A stretch of 64,000 nt of DNA from Motacilla alba alba (Eukaryota; Chordata; Aves; Passeriformes; Motacillidae), in contig NC_052019.1 in the NCBI RefSeq assembly GCF_015832195.1, positions 45,387,016 through 45,451,015 on the forward strand. The letters are read 5' to 3'. The translations under genes were made by a program, and so were the position numbers. Under the pieces are notes generated by a model, which was given only the letters and a program-made list of their open reading frames with translations, was not told the DNA's origin and ran no database searches. Within the stretch, counting starts at the first letter, position 1. Every line of letters begins with the position of its first letter. Shown one piece after another: positions 12,817 through 26,493 of the stretch.

Positions 12817-13398
12817 TGCATACTGGTTTTGGCTGGGATAGGGAGAATTCTCTTCAGAGCATTTGATACAAGGCTATGATTTGGACTTTTACTGAAAGCA
12901 ATGTTGATAACACAGAGATGTTTTTGTTACTGCTGAAGTCATACAGAGTCAAGGTCTTTTCTGCCTCTCACCACACCTCACCAGTGAGGAGGCTGGGGGT
13001 GAACAAACTGGGAGGCAACACAGCCAGAACAGCTGACTCAAAATGACCCAACGGATTTTCCAGACCATGTGACGCCATGGTCAGCACATAAAGCTGGGGT
13101 ATAAGGAAAGAGGGGACATTCAGAGTGATGGCATTATTCTTCCCAAGCCACCATTACATGTGAAGGAGCCCTGCTTTCCTGGAGGTGACTGAACACCTGC
13201 CTGCCTATGGGAAGTGTTGAAGGAATTACTTGTTTTGCTTCACTCGCTTTTAGTTTTGCTCCAGCTTTTAAACTGTCTCTATCTGAACCCATAGGTTTTG
13301 TCATTTTTGCCCTTTCCATTCCTACCTCCTTCCCATCAGTGGAAAATGAATGAGGGGTTGTGTGGTGCTTACCTACCAGCTGGGGTTAAACCACAACA
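12817..13398 (+). mobile_element. Solo LTR of an avian endogenous retrovirus (ERVL/ERV-like family)
   Basis: About 580 bases match, from end to end, an LTR family that I recognise as common in bird genomes. The left end reads tactggttttggctgggata and the right end gctggggttaaaccacaaca. Family landmarks are visible in order: the gttgataacacagagatgtt block (12903-12922), the tcaaggtcttttctgcctctcac block, accatgtgacgccatggtcagc just before a degenerate TATA region (cacataaag, about 13085-13093), a ccctgctttcctggaggtga block, and aaactgtctctatctgaaccc near the expected poly(A)/R region. No primer-binding site, gag, pol or env sequence follows, so internal sequence was probably lost by LTR-LTR recombination. 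Clear target-site duplications were not found. The exact left edge (12817 or 12824) is uncertain. The short minus-strand open frame inside it is not a gene. Confidence 0.88.
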
Positions 13399-16300
13399 GA
13401 AAGAAACATCAAATATCCTTCTTGGCCTAGTAAAAAAGTGATTTTGATTAAAATAATTTTTATCAATAGAAAATTAATTGATGACTGGGTATTTTTCCAT
13501 AGATCATGTCTACCTTCTCCATAGCACATTGAAGAAAATGGTTTTCACTGCATTTGTAATAATCCTGTGGTCACTGCAATTTCTAATTAAAATATTTTCT
13601 CTGGTTTTGTTTCCATCCTATATTCCCTAACTTGGTTTTCTACCTCAATATTTTCCCAGTGTAGACCAATCTTTTTCACTTAATTAAAATAAAGGAAAGG
13701 ATTCATAATGAAGATGCTTCATACATGCCTTGTTTAAAGACACCTATGTGTTATTTGTCCACACTATAACACAGTCTAATTCAAATTTATTAATTCAGAC
13801 ATTATATGGAAAACTGAGTCAAACCTGAATTTTGGCTAAACAAAACCAGCTATGGGACTGCTCATTTTTCCCAAAGATGCCAAAACATAAACCACAACAT
13901 TTATGGTGAACATGGAATCAATAGTGTATGTGGTCAAAAAATGTGTATTTTTTGTGTTGTATTTATAGAACTAGTCCACATTTTCTACAGGGCAAAATTT
14001 ATTCTCTGCTGCCCCTTCTTTCACACTGATTTTTAACTGGAAAAAATAAGAATTTTCTGATGATTTCCCATCAGATATTAGGAAATGAAGAGGGACTAAG
14101 CTAGAAGGAGCAAACAGCTCTGCCAATGGTACCTTCATAGTTTTCTAGAGAAGGAAGCTTTTAAAATTTTACAAGTACAAAGGGTGTGTTTCTATTGTCA
14201 ATGGAAAGAGTGCAGATTGATTTTTAAGTATTTCTCTGTGTAAGTTAGGAATAAATTTATGAGCACATGCATGGATCCACTCAGTAACTCCTGAAAATAT
14301 CAGTGCTGAATTCTGATAGGAAACCCCACTGAAAGAGATGGAAGGGCTGAGTGGTTGCATTCTTTTACCCCTTGGGCAGGCTTAGCACTTCTCTTATTAT
14401 TGTTCTGCAGTTCCAGTGGTACAAAATTTTCTAGGAAGGAAGTAGTCTGAAGACAGATCCTGACAACAATCCAGAACATATAATGTTAACTGACAAAAGG
14501 AAACATTTTTCCATACTCATGAAGGAGTTAGGCAAAATGATTCAAATGTAAGAATTGTGCTCAAGTTAAACATTTTTTGATGATCATATCTACCTTCAGG
14601 GAACCATTGAAAATGTGGCTACCAGGCTTCCAGCAGAGGAGATTGATGAGACCTCAGAGAAGATGGAGGTATGGACCATTTTTAGTTGAACCAGCATGGT
14701 CCCCACTCTGTCCACGTGATCCAGAGAGTGGTTTTATTGAGAGGACTGGGTAGAAGCTTTATAAGCAAGACTGTCTGGTGGGAGTGTTTGCCTGATACAA
14801 AAGGTAAACACCCCAAAATACTTGCTTTTAGCTAGGAAAGACTTGTGCCCCATAACGCAAGCACTGAAAACTAAATTGCTGACAAAGCATTTATTCCAAT
14901 CCAGTGGCAAATGGCAACGGCAAATTCAAGCTTGGTTGTTGTGGACCAACATCTCATATGTAAGTTCTCATCTCTTTAGTTCACCCTAAAAAGCCCACAT
15001 AACCCTGACAGAAATAAAAGAAAGACCAACCTCAAAAGAAAACCTTACAAAGCCCTTTCTGGAGACTCTTTCCTGAGGACAGATGCAATTTAGCAGCTTA
15101 ATGTCTCAGGTACTAAAATAATACTTCCCACTAGAGAAAACAATGTAGTACTGTTCTCAGAGAGGTAATAAAATATCTGATTATCTTTCTTCAGAAACAA
15201 CGAATAATCAAGTCCCAGTCTGCAGGCAACTTCCAGAATACAGTCCTATTTTAATTCCCATCTCTTGATAAAAGACATTCAATTATTTTTTATTTAGGGA
15301 AAACTAAGCCTTTCTTGACACTTTCAGAGGATACATAACAAGACAGAAGAAATTATGGGTATTTTTTGTTTGTTTGATTGATTTTGCTGGAGAATGGTGT
15401 TATTGCAATATATCCACCCTGATACAGTTTTGGGTTTAGGAGTAATGGTAAATAATCATCCATGTGAGAGACCATCATTAGTTTTGTATAATTTATACCT
15501 TTGTCAAAATATATGCCCTTTTGGTGAGGTTCTGTCATGACACATTCTGAATAGTCCAAAATTTCAGAACAAGATGCAAGAAATAAGAAGTGAATTAGCA
15601 GGAACCAGGAGAGAAGAAATCTTCTCATCAGAGTAGCAGCAAAGCAGGGGTAGGAATCCAAACCCAGTTACATGCAAGTTGCAGTTAAATTTGAGCCATT
15701 GGTAATAGCTCTGCCATATTTCTAGGAAGCACTGAACAGGACATCCCACCAGAAATAGTTTCTATCAAATCTACTGGTTTTAATATATTAACGTATATGG
15801 GCAAGATGGCTAACATTCTTTTTCAATTAAAATACAATATATAGCAACTATAAGAAGGACAAATTCAACTTGTACTTAGAAATGACAGTTGCTGATTCTT
15901 TCACATCATCAGCAAGTCACCCACAGGTGCAGAGAGCTCTGGCTTTCCAGCCACAAGGATTTAAGATGCTAGATTTAAAATGACATATAATAATGCAGAA
16001 ATGAAAATTAAGTGTCATGTGTTCCTTCATATAAAAAGAAACACCTATCACTAAGGGGAGGACAGCATTTTTGGGGTGGTGGTGGTGTTTCATTTTGATT
16101 CAAGTCTTTTGTATTCAATTGCTATTTCAGTTGGTAATGCAAGTGACACATAGTAGTCTATAAACAAAAAGTTCTCCTTTCAAATCTAACCCAGCATGCT
16201 CAAGTTTAACATGTGCTTCACAACAGGCTGATTCAGAAACTTTTTGTTTCATATACATGCTTTACATTCAGAAAGCATTTTGCAAAACATTTCTTGCTGC

Positions 16301-18892
16301 TCAAGAACCCTCTTGCTTTGGGTTGCCATTGTTTTATACCAACAAAACTTTGTCACTCTCATTCTCTGCCTCAGGAAGTTGTAAAACTGTGATCTTATTT
16401 CAGATATTAGGAATGCCAAATTGAAAATTAATCACTTTGGACTTTTAAGAAGTTGCAGCTATCATGAAAATAAATTTGAAATCAACCTTTTTTCATGTCC
16501 ACCTGCCATTTTTATAAAAGTCAGAACCATATGTGCTTCCTCTTTGAAGTCTGTTTTTGCCCTCTAATGATAGCCTTCACATTCCACTGTATTGTTCTGT
16601 TAGCTATAGCTTTCCATCAGCCAACGGGAGGCAAGGGGGGAGAAGAAAAAAAGAAAAAGAAAAAATCAACAGCAGCATGACAAATGCTTGTGCAGATGTC
16701 TGATGCTGATGTGAAAAATGACTATAGTCTATGAAGTTACAAGTACAAAATAATGTCAACAAGTTGCAATGATAAAACAGCCCATGAAATATTTCAATAT
16801 ATGTTCTACAGTCAGGGCAATTTCTGGTTTGAATTACCAATCAATTTTTTACTGGGTTGAAATTATTTTTCTTACAGAGGAACCATTGTTTATGTGGTTG
16901 GGTTTTTTTCAAATTTCTGTCACAGTCTTCACATTGGTAATTCTGATTAATGTGCTCTGATTCCCTTATTTTCTCAAGGCTTCACATTTTATTAGGAAAA
17001 TAAAAGCATTCACAGCACTTAAGAGTCCAGGCTCTAGGCTGGGCAGAATGAAGCTGTCAATGCTGCAGCACTTGCAGTAACTCACCTTTGAGGAGCATCA
17101 GAAGTGCAGAGGTTTGCTGCTCTGTTGGTGCCCATTTGTGAAAAGCACAAAAGATAGAGTTGGATCATGTAGAATACAGGATGATTTGGTCTCTGCCAAG
17201 ACTTAAACCCAATTATAAGTTTCTGATTTTTCTGTAAGAAAAATAAAATTCACTGGGTTTTTTTTAATGATTAAAGCAGATGGGCAGGAAAATCAAATGA
17301 CTAGTTGCCTTCATTTGTCATTCCCAAACTGCCAACAGAGCACTGAAATCTAGCACGCCTTATCCTTCATTGTGATCTAGTAATTCAAACATGCAAACAG
17401 GGTGAGGGCAAAAAGAGTAAAAAATTAAAATAAAACCAAAAATAAATGAGACAAAAGCACAAAGAATTAATCGTGTGGCTGGATACAAAATCAGGCATGC
17501 ATGAAAGAATCATATGCCCCTTTAATTGAGAAAACACATTTTTCTCAAACACAAAGTTTAAGCTACTTTAGTCAAACCTAGGTCTGTACGACACCACAAC
17601 TGATTTAAACCACAAAAAAATTACCTTTTTTTTTAGCTGAGAGGTTTGCACCTTTCTAAACCAAGTCTACTAAACTGACTTATTTATATTCAACAAAACA
17701 GGGGCATGACAATTTTCAGGTAAGCCAAAGTAAGAGATTTTGTGATATTAAACTAAAGCCTTTGTATGCTGTGCTACTCAATGAAGCACAAACTTCTAAG
17801 TTGTACCCCCAACAGTGACATAAATTATCTGGATGAATCTGGAGGGTAATTAACCATAACGTCAAAACAAGAAAAGAGTGCAGAGTTTCTTTTTGAACAA
17901 ATGAAAGCAAGGTTCACTCTGATGAGATTTTAACCAATGTTATCCATTAAACTTTTCTAACTATTAAAAATAACAAGAATAAAAATGCACATGAGATAAG
18001 AGTGGAAGCCCATTGAAGTTTAATTTAGACTATGGGGTAATCCCAGACAATCATTTTATACATGAAAGAAGCCTCCTCACCCTTCTAATGAAGGTTTAGA
18101 AAAGACAGTGGTTTTTGCAGTTCACAGCGTCTGAATACTCTGTCAGCCTCAAAGAAATTATTTTTCAGGTTAGTCTGGAAATGCCAAAGGAAGGAGGTCC
18201 AGTTTTAACAATATCCTCCTTCAAAACCCGTGCTCATAGATAATCTGTGCCCACTGTACTCCTATGAAGACCCATTTGCTCTCTGAACTGATACCTACTT
18301 AGAAAGGGAAAAAAAAAAAATCATCACTTTTTCACCTCCTCAGTCCTGCATTTTTTTTTGCCATAAGGGAAAAAGTGCATGGCTGATGCACGTCTGAAGC
18401 AGGCTTTGACTGGGATCCAATCACATCACACAGAGAAGGGTCATTTCATCACATAACAGGAAAAAACAAGACAAAGAAAGAGCAGACAGAGAAATTTCTG
18501 TTCTGAACCTCCAAAGAAAAAACTGCAGGTATAGTACACAGCTGTTTTGTCCAAGGTCAACTGACACTGAAAATAGCTGCTGACCACCAGTATTGACTTT
18601 GTATGCCCAATTTTCACTATTCTTCTATTTGAAATTCCAGAAGAGTTTCTCAGTGAGTGTACAGACCTACTTCTTATTATATGTGAAGATTAGTCAATTG
18701 TTTTCTGTTCATAACAGCATCTTTTGCTTAGTCGTAATTTATTCCTTTACTGTTTTCCATAAAAATATATGGCACTAGTTATAAGTGAAATCTCTACTAG
18801 AAATAAAATATTATTGAAAAAAATTCTGTCAAAATTTTTACAAAATCCTTTTCATGATCCTATTTTTTGTAAACCATGAAAAACATGTACTA
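13399..18892. other. Unique non-coding DNA, no gene seen
   Basis: About 5.5 kb of AT-rich sequence with no recognised gene or transposable element. Small features are a G-rich ggggtggtggtggtg patch at 16073-16087, a purine tract near 16631-16668, and an A/T-rich stretch around 18780-18840. Open frames are 102 codons or fewer, and none carries a recognisable domain. Confidence 0.6.
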
Positions 18893-19077
18893 AAAACTAA
18901 AAAAACCGCCCCAAACCAACAACAAAAATCCCCTATTAATGAACAACAACAAAAAAAACCCCAAAAAAACAACAACAAGAAAAAAAAACCAAAAAAAACC
19001 CAACAAAAACAAAAAAAAACCCCAAACAAACAAACAAAACAAAACAAAAAAAACCAAAAAAAACCCGCCAAAACTCC
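18893..19077 (+). repeat. A/C-only low-complexity tract (CAAA/CCAAAA-like)
   Basis: About 185 bases are almost entirely A and C on the plus strand, with runs such as ccccaaaaaaac, caacaacaa and caaacaaacaaaacaaaac. There are only a handful of G or T. The complementary strand is a G/T tract with G-runs of two to four separated by long T-runs. It gives lysine/asparagine/proline-rich frames on one strand and phenylalanine/glycine/valine-rich frames on the other, all artefacts of composition. It looks like an expanded and mutated simple repeat. An origin as an old A-rich retroposon tail is possible but unproven. Confidence 0.85.
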
Positions 19078-19860
19078 TTGAAGCCAAAAAAGAAGAAACT
19101 AAACAGGTCAAAATCTTCTCTACTGTGGCTGCTTTCCTGGTCGACACATTGGCAGTCAGCAAAGATACAGGTTGCTGGCATTTGGTTGCATGGGCAGTAT
19201 GTTTCTACTGCTTCAGAAGGGGACAATAATCTCATGACGGCACCAATAATTTCACACATGAGGGCTCCCTTCTAATTAAGTCAAGGACTTTGTTAGACCT
19301 CAAAACAACAATTTTTTATATGGGAAGAAATTATTTAAAAGCATTGTTGGAGTCACAGAGATAGGGAAAATAAAGCCACTGTGGATATTTCTGCAAGCAA
19401 AGACAGAGAGGACTGCACATCATTTTCTAATTCTCTGCACTGCCATGGGAGCAGCAGCCACTGCCTGGCTGTTGAGCTAAGCAAGCAGGATTGTATTTGC
19501 ATGCTGCGTATGCGTGATGTCGTGGCTCTCCTGGGTCTGGAAAGAAAGCTGTAGAATTTGGAACCACAGGAATGAACTGTGCTTTAGCTGGAAAGCAAAC
19601 CTGAGTATTTCTCAAGGAGAGGTGCAGCCAGGACTTGCTCTCATTTCTATCACTACTGTAAGCCTTCCAGATCGCTGACACATTTCCTGAAGGAGCCCCT
19701 GCCATTACTAGTGAATAAGGTCTTCCCAACTGCTGTCTGAGTATCTCTGAGCTTTTTCCAAGTCCTCTCAGCAGTAAATCTCACAAGGAGGTACAGTGGC
19801 CAAGAGAACTAATACAATCCTTTAATGCATAAGCAGGGAAATAGCATATAGCAAGTAGGA
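19078..19860. other. Unique non-coding DNA with a somewhat GC-richer patch
   Basis: The part from about 19420 to 19740 is less AT-rich than its surroundings and carries an uninterrupted minus-strand frame of about 100 codons. The translated product has no signal peptide, domain or family resemblance that I recognise. An octamer-like atttgcat (about 19495-19502) is present. I cannot assign a function. Confidence 0.4.
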
Positions 19861-20395
19861 GTAATGAGCTGATATGACCCTCTGCATATAGCATTAGTGA
19901 GACCATAAGTAGTACACTGGGAGCTCCCCAAAGGAGTTCAGCAAACTGGTGATAGCTCAAATGAGAGCCACAAAGTGATTCAATATCTTGAAAATACTGT
20001 CTTATAGTAAGAGACTGAAGAAATTCAACCCATTTAGTTCATCACAGACAAATCCAAGTGGTGACTGACCACAGACTCCAGGTCACAACATAAGGAAGAC
20101 ATTTGTGATAGCAGGGAGCTCTGCAGTACATCTTAAAGAGAGGAAGATAGAATGACAGCTGATTTTAGAAAGAGTGATTTCAAGAGGGCTATTGACTGTT
20201 GGAGCATTTCATTGAAGATGTAGAGGATTCACCACCACGTAACATACTTAGACCAAGGCCCTTTTCCATAATTTAACCAGAAAAAAAATAACAGGCTCTC
20301 AGAAATGCATATGAAGTTTGGTTCTCTGGCTTGTGTTAGGGATAGATGATCAGATTGGATTCCTCTGACACCAAAAATAAATAACCCTGTATGTG
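19861..20395 (+). mobile_element. Ancient CR1 LINE 3' portion, sense, decayed
   Basis: Ordered matches to older CR1 subfamilies extend along the whole segment. They are gagaccataagtagtacactgggagctcc (the LVRP...W.P coding region), ctcaaatgagagccacaaag (the QRRATK-like region), gagactgaagaaattcaacccatttag (the LFSLEK-like region), ttgactgttggagcatttcattgaagatgtagaggattc (3' part), and finally tctggcttgtgttagggatagatgatcagattggattcctctg, which resembles the older CR1 end rather than the young octamer end. Stops and indels have destroyed the frame. Divergence is much higher than in the copy near 30 kb, so this insertion is older. Confidence 0.72.
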
Positions 20396-23300
20396 AGCTA
20401 TAGGCTCAATGATCACAGGACAGTAAAAGCTCTATGGTAGTTAGTATCTCCCCATGCCGCCATTCAATAAAAGGCTAAAAATTGCACAACAGATTTACAA
20501 ACAGGACATTCATAGATATGTCTATAACTTCTCTTTGTCCTGATAGTACCACTTAGAAGCCATTGTCCTTTTTTTTCTTCCTCAGATCTAGATCCAAACA
20601 TTCAGCCATTTTACCATGACTCTCAGAGGGAAAGTCACAAAAACTATCCAGGAAAAAAACCCTTTTGCACAGAATTGCTTCTCTTGAGATCACTCTTATA
20701 CAGAAGTTGGAAGGCTGAATTTCAGGGGAACGAAATGGGACTTAAATGCCAGCAGAATGAAAGATTAAAGTGTGTTTTAAGAAACAAAGATCTATTTTAA
20801 AATCAAAACACAAAGAGTATAGTTTACCTTTCCAAGGGAATCTGCTAATTTCAATTACACATTCATTAATATTAATAAAATATCTGCACGCCATAAGTAA
20901 ATGCAGGATTTTATAGACATTATTATAAAACATTCTTCATCCTCAGAAAACATTATTTCAGGATCAAGATCCAAGTATGGGAGTGTTTATAGTATTATAT
21001 ATTGGACAAAACAGTAAAAACTCAACAGAAACAGAAAGATAAGAATTCTGACAACAGTCAGCAACATGAAAATATTCTTGGGAGACAGGAAAGTTTACTG
21101 AGAAAATATGTTGAGAACTGTTTCCTAGGAATCATTCAAAATAACTTTCAATATGACACTCATCCCAATAAGAAGTCAATAATCCAGCATGAAGTGCTTT
21201 TTATGTTACAAAGCAAATGCGACATGTTGGGAAAGTTTGTAAGTGCTCGGAGGAGAAAAAGAAAAGCAAAGTACAAAAAAAAAAAAAAACAAACCAAAAA
21301 ACAAACCCAAAAAAAAACCCAAACCAAAAACCAGTGGTAACTTCAGAAACTGTGAAAGGCAATTGGCAATTCTGGAAGAGACAGATGAGTGGTCAAAGAT
21401 GCCTAAGAAACACATGCTAATTACATGGCTCTCACCACCACATGTGATATCACTCACCCAGAGCAGCACAAGCTCTTGGAAACAATAATCAGCACATTTT
21501 CCAAGGGGCTTCAAGAAAACATAGCAAATCCAACTTCTGACTTTTTTGATGATTTATGTTAATACACTGCAATATTTTTTTCTATGGACAGTCTATGGAA
21601 CAACTGAAATTTAAACGAATGTTTCCCATTGAATATCCAGCATATCAAAATAGCAACAAATTAATTTCACAAGATGTTTCTTTTGCTTTTATTAGAAAGC
21701 CCAATTTTCATATCCTGAGCTGGAAGTCATGATCATTTTTAGAACACGCTGACAGTAATGCGCTGTGTTATGAAGACATGGGTATGCTACTCAGAATGAA
21801 TTTGCTGACTTCCAAAGTTTAGTGCTGAAGCTTTTTTCCTTGTTTTACTCAATATTATTTCCTTTAGTTTTATGTGAGTGCCAACTTTTTATTTCAAATT
21901 GCTCTGTTTCATATGCCTGATGAATTACACAAGTTGTACATATATGCATTACATATGTTTATTGCATAACTACTGTAAAATCATTCTGCCTTAAAATAAA
22001 ATACAATTACAGTCTGGAAAACTGCCACATTTGGCTTGGTCCACATTTCTCAAATCTAGTCCCAGGCAATACTTTTCCCCAAAGGTGCATAAATGATATG
22101 CAAATCTCCCAAAGGACAATCTTGGAAGAGAAGTGCACAAGAACCATTCCCAGAAAGAAATAGAAATAAGAAGAGTGATGCATTTTAAAGATGCACATTG
22201 CACATGCAGCAGAGAGAAAAAAAGATACTTTACCACTGCCACCTTTGTTCAGCAAGAAATGTAAATTAAATTAAATGCAGCTAGATACACTCTTCGCTGT
22301 CCATGGATTTGGTTCCCTGCCCAACTCCTTTAATACATTACCATTGCAAGGTTTTGTTTGGGAGCTGAAGTCATAAATCACACCGTGAAGCTGCTTCCTC
22401 TCTCCTTGCACACACCTGCAGAGGAAATGTGCCAAGGGGCAGAATTAGGCATGCTCTCAGAACTCTGGGCAATACACCAACCCCAGAAGCAGCCTGGGAT
22501 GGGCTGCCATCATTTAAAGCAACCAGCAGTTTTTTTTGACCTGCAGAGCAGCTGGGAATCTAGAGGATGTGAAGATGGCACAAGCTTTCTAGAGGCAGCC
22601 CCAGGAGAGCCCTGCACAGGCAGCTGCTGGAGGCCCCAGCTGTGTGCAGCAAGTGCCAGCAAGAGCCTTACAAGAGCAGGGCTAGGACTGAGGTACAGAC
22701 GCTGGGAATGTCTCAGAATAAACTGAGCTGCACTTGCAAAAGGTGTAAGAGAGCTATGGGGATTTGTCACACCTGCCTTAAGGGTCTGACCTGCATGTGC
22801 CACTGCCCTACAAATGATAGATTATTCCAGAGCTGCTGATTTCCAGTATGGGTTTAAACAAAACAGAGCGACTAATGTTTCTTGGGTTTTTTGATTTTGT
22901 TTTTTTTATCCTAGCTTTGATGGCTTTGCCCTAGTCTCCTCCTGAGGGATCCCTGTGTTGACAAACATTGCTCTAAATAACAATTTAGCTGTTTTAAGTA
23001 ATGCTATTTGTAATGCAGGTGGATAGTCTGTTCATCATAATGTAATAATAATGCATTACATCCATTTTACTAAATCCACCATGTCAGCCCCAGACTGAAT
23101 GTGCAATGTTCATTTGTCTCCTATCTCATTGGCTATATAAAAAATGTACAGTATCTGTCACACTATCTCAAAATATCTGTTTTATCTGTGAAGTGTTTGA
23201 CAAAGCACATATTACAAATGGCTATTCATAGTGACTTATACACAAAACTATTGAATTCACTGTTATAGAAATGTAGTGTAGTAAGGAACTGACATCCAGT

Positions 23301-26300
23301 ATTCAGCCATCATCATTCTGTATTACAAGACATAAAGGAGCACTGGACTCAAGACCTCTCTTACTCCTCCCCATCAGACACCACCATGCTTGCACCTTCA
23401 AGGTGCTTTTGTGGCATAAAAACATTACTCTGAGCATCCCTGGCAGTCTACCCCATCTTTGTAAGTTCTGCTTCCATTTGTTACATCTGACTTCAAGTGT
23501 CCTCTTTGGAAAACACATCAGTTATCAAAAGGAATGCAGTATGATCTGATTCATAGTAATTTTTTTCCTCCTTAGTTATCAGGGTTCAGTTTAAATCAAG
23601 AAAACATCAAGTGTAGCTTTAAAGACAAGCCAAGATCCAACATATGATTATTTATCTTAAAACTCCACTGTGTGGTATCCAGCAAATAAAGTGAACTGGG
23701 TTAACTCCCTGTGTTAGCAGAGCTAGAAGTTTAAACTGCAATTTATAACATGTATGTCACCCTGCTAAAGATTTCCAAGGCATGCTAAAAAATTCTCCAG
23801 GTTCGAGTCCCAGCTATTCAGGACAAAACTCTTTTTGCTTCAACTACAGTCAGAATCTGTTGCAAATGCATGTGTTAAGTTATAAAATAACCTCCAGTTC
23901 AGATTCCTATAAAATCATCATTAGTAGATCTACCCAAATTAAATGATAGCATGCTCTTCATTTATTCTTCCACCATCGCATGTAAAGTGTAAAAAAAAAA
24001 AGTAGACATGCCCACAATTTCTTATGGACTTAATATCCAAGCTACAGTTTTCATCCTAATTTTACACTTCCTCTTTCGCTGCTCAGCACTATTTAAACCA
24101 ACATCAGAGACTGATATTACTTCTGTCCCTATGAAATTACCAATCCTGCATTTTATCTAAGGTTGCTCCATTGAAACACTTGACATTTCTTTGCTTCAAA
24201 TGTCTGACAAAAATCACTACTCAAGGTGATGTGGCTGTACAAACATATTTAGCTGAGGTTTAAGCTGTCACTAAGATGTGACAAGGCTTCATCCCATATA
24301 ACACACAGAACTTATGACATAAATGTGGCCTCAGGGATTTCTTTCATGATTCAACAAGTCTCCTTTTGGTAGCAGCAGAAAATGTAAACAGGTGTTATCT
24401 TTCTAGAGGTGCTGCCTTGACATTTCTTTTCTGCTTCTTGCCATGTGGTCACACCTCAACATGCTGAGCACAGTTCAGCAAAGTCCAAAAAAGACAACTT
24501 GCAAATACTCTGGAGAAACTATAAACAATACCATTGTCTTTAGAAAGCATTCAGAGGAAAAAAAGTCAAAAAGCAGTTGACACTCGACACATGGACTAAG
24601 CCCAACAGTGTTTTGTAATTATTATTTCCTGCTTTTATAATCCACTAACTTCTTATTGCTAGTTTTAAATCCAGTCTCATGCCCAGACTGTTTCTTTTTT
24701 ACCTCTAACCAGGTTTTGGGAAAAGACTTCATCTTCATACATTCCTACAACCTTTTGCGAGCTCCTAAGCCAAATTGTATAAATAGCACCGTTTTTTTCC
24801 TCTTTGGAGTTCAGACTTTTTGTGTCCTTCAAATAAATCATTAGTCCTACAGCAAGCAAGCAAGAAATGTGTTACAGTGGGTTAATTTACAGCATGAAAT
24901 AGGGCAACTAACTCCTTGTAAAACAGACTTGAAACAAGAACTCGATACTACCTTTAGATATATCTTGAAGGGGTTTCGTATGGATGCATACTGAATATTA
25001 TTTACATAGTTCTAGACATTGTCATTATACATAGTAAAGTCTATAAAACTGTAACAGAGACCCACTGAAGTACATGAATGATCTGGGGCTACTAAGCCTC
25101 AAAAGCTGGTTGTGTGAAAATGTTTACAAGTGAAAGGCAACACAACAATGACAAAATCCCCAAGCATATGACAGCTTCTAGAAATTTATATGGCTTACTG
25201 AGCTAACATACCTGGGAATTAAGTTCTATTAAATCAAACTGATTAAAGGGCATTGCCTAGCCCACTTGGTTTATTGTGACAGTAAAGATGTTCTGCTCTG
25301 TCACAGCCAACACCTCTTAGGTAAGTACTGAAATTAAGTATTTCATGAAGTATCACGTTGGTGAGTTTCAACTGTGTGACTACAGTTTGACAAATGTTTT
25401 CACAGCCTCCTCAACTAGGACTTCTTCATAATGTTAGTCATATATAAAAAGAAAATAGGGATTTAGTACTTGTATGAGAAGAATCTACAATTCAAGTTAA
25501 AAAAATAAAGAAGATAATAACAAGTAGCATTTGCAAAATGGAGCATATCAGCCTACTCTGAAGGACTTCCTGCAGCTTAATTTATTGAGAATGCTGTCAG
25601 TAGGACTTGACTGGAAACTGCAAGCATGAACAGAAGACCTGGAAACAGCAGTTTCTCCAGCTGACAATACCCAAGGGAAAATACAATGCCTAAAAGCAGC
25701 TTTTGGGCATAGCCTGAAAGTAATAAGGCATGTTATTTTAATTAAGAGCATTTAATCAATGGAACAGAATCCTTAGAGCCATAAAAGCTTTCAAAAAAAT
25801 TAAATATTTGGCAAATATCTATCAGATGACTAGCTGATCGTATCCCTTTGTAGATTAACTATATTTTTAAAAAATACTTTTGATTTTTCTAGAAACTCTA
25901 GGAATAAATTTGATTTTGTTGCAAGCAATGCAAGACAGTCATCAGAAAAAGTGCTAATTATTTGGATATTAGTTGCCAGTGTTCCAACAAGTGAATAATT
26001 TTTAAAGCATTTAATATAATCAAGCATCTAAAAATCAGCACTGTTCGCAATAGAAATCAAACTTTTCCCTATTTACCAACTAAACTGAATACTACTAATA
26101 ATCTAATTTTATTTCTGGAGACATACTGTAGCTCAAAACATCATAAGAATATTGTTCTTGATACTTTGACAGCAAAAAAGCATTGCACATATGTGCCCAC
26201 TTTGTGCATGAACTATCCGAGATATAAAGCTTTATTCAACACAGGGATGGCAAAATTGAGCATGGTGTAAATTAAGTATGAATTCTGCAACACTTTTAAA

Positions 26301-26493
26301 ATAGGATTTAACATGAAATAAAAAAAACCTCTTTTTGAGCTGACCCCTTTATGTTATTTGTAGTTTTTTCAAATAGTTATATGTTTTTTCCTGTCATTGT
26401 CAACATATTCATATTGCACAGAGAGACTTGGTAAGAGAACCCTCCCACAGCTAACACAAATCCCACAAATGTCTTTGGTATCAGCCAAACACT
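20396..26493. other. Unique non-coding DNA, no gene seen
   Basis: About 6 kb with no recognised gene. One segment, 22358-22830, is GC-richer and has overlapping open frames of about 122 codons (plus) and 97 codons (minus). Neither shows a recognisable domain and there is no convincing splice framing. Apart from the A/C tract near 21.3 kb, no repeat family was identified with confidence. Confidence 0.6.
21254..21332 (+). repeat. A-rich then A/C low-complexity tract
   Basis: A purine stretch (gagaaaaagaaaagcaaag) leads into a run of fifteen A (21275-21289), followed by caaaccaaaaaacaaaccc-type sequence to about 21332. The composition is like the larger tract at 18.9-19.1 kb, on the same strand. 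It may be a decayed poly(A) or simple-sequence expansion. The lysine-rich short frames over it are not genes. Confidence 0.8.

Noticed and set aside
16073..16087. G-rich ggggtggtggtggtg as a possible quadruplex
   Set aside because: The runs are mostly only two G long, so at best a weak two-tier structure could form.
18838..19259. Several overlapping open frames rich in Lys/Asn or Phe/Gly
   Set aside because: They arise from the A/C low-complexity tract read on either strand.
22358..22830. GC-richer segment with overlapping open frames on both strands
   Set aside because: Raised GC content lengthens chance frames. No domain, start context or splice framing supports a gene.
23796..23815. Perfect B-box word (ggttcgagtcc) suggesting a tRNA or SINE
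   Set aside because: No A box lies at the right distance upstream and the flanks do not pair as a T-arm stem. A B-box consensus match of this kind is expected about once by chance in 64 kb.
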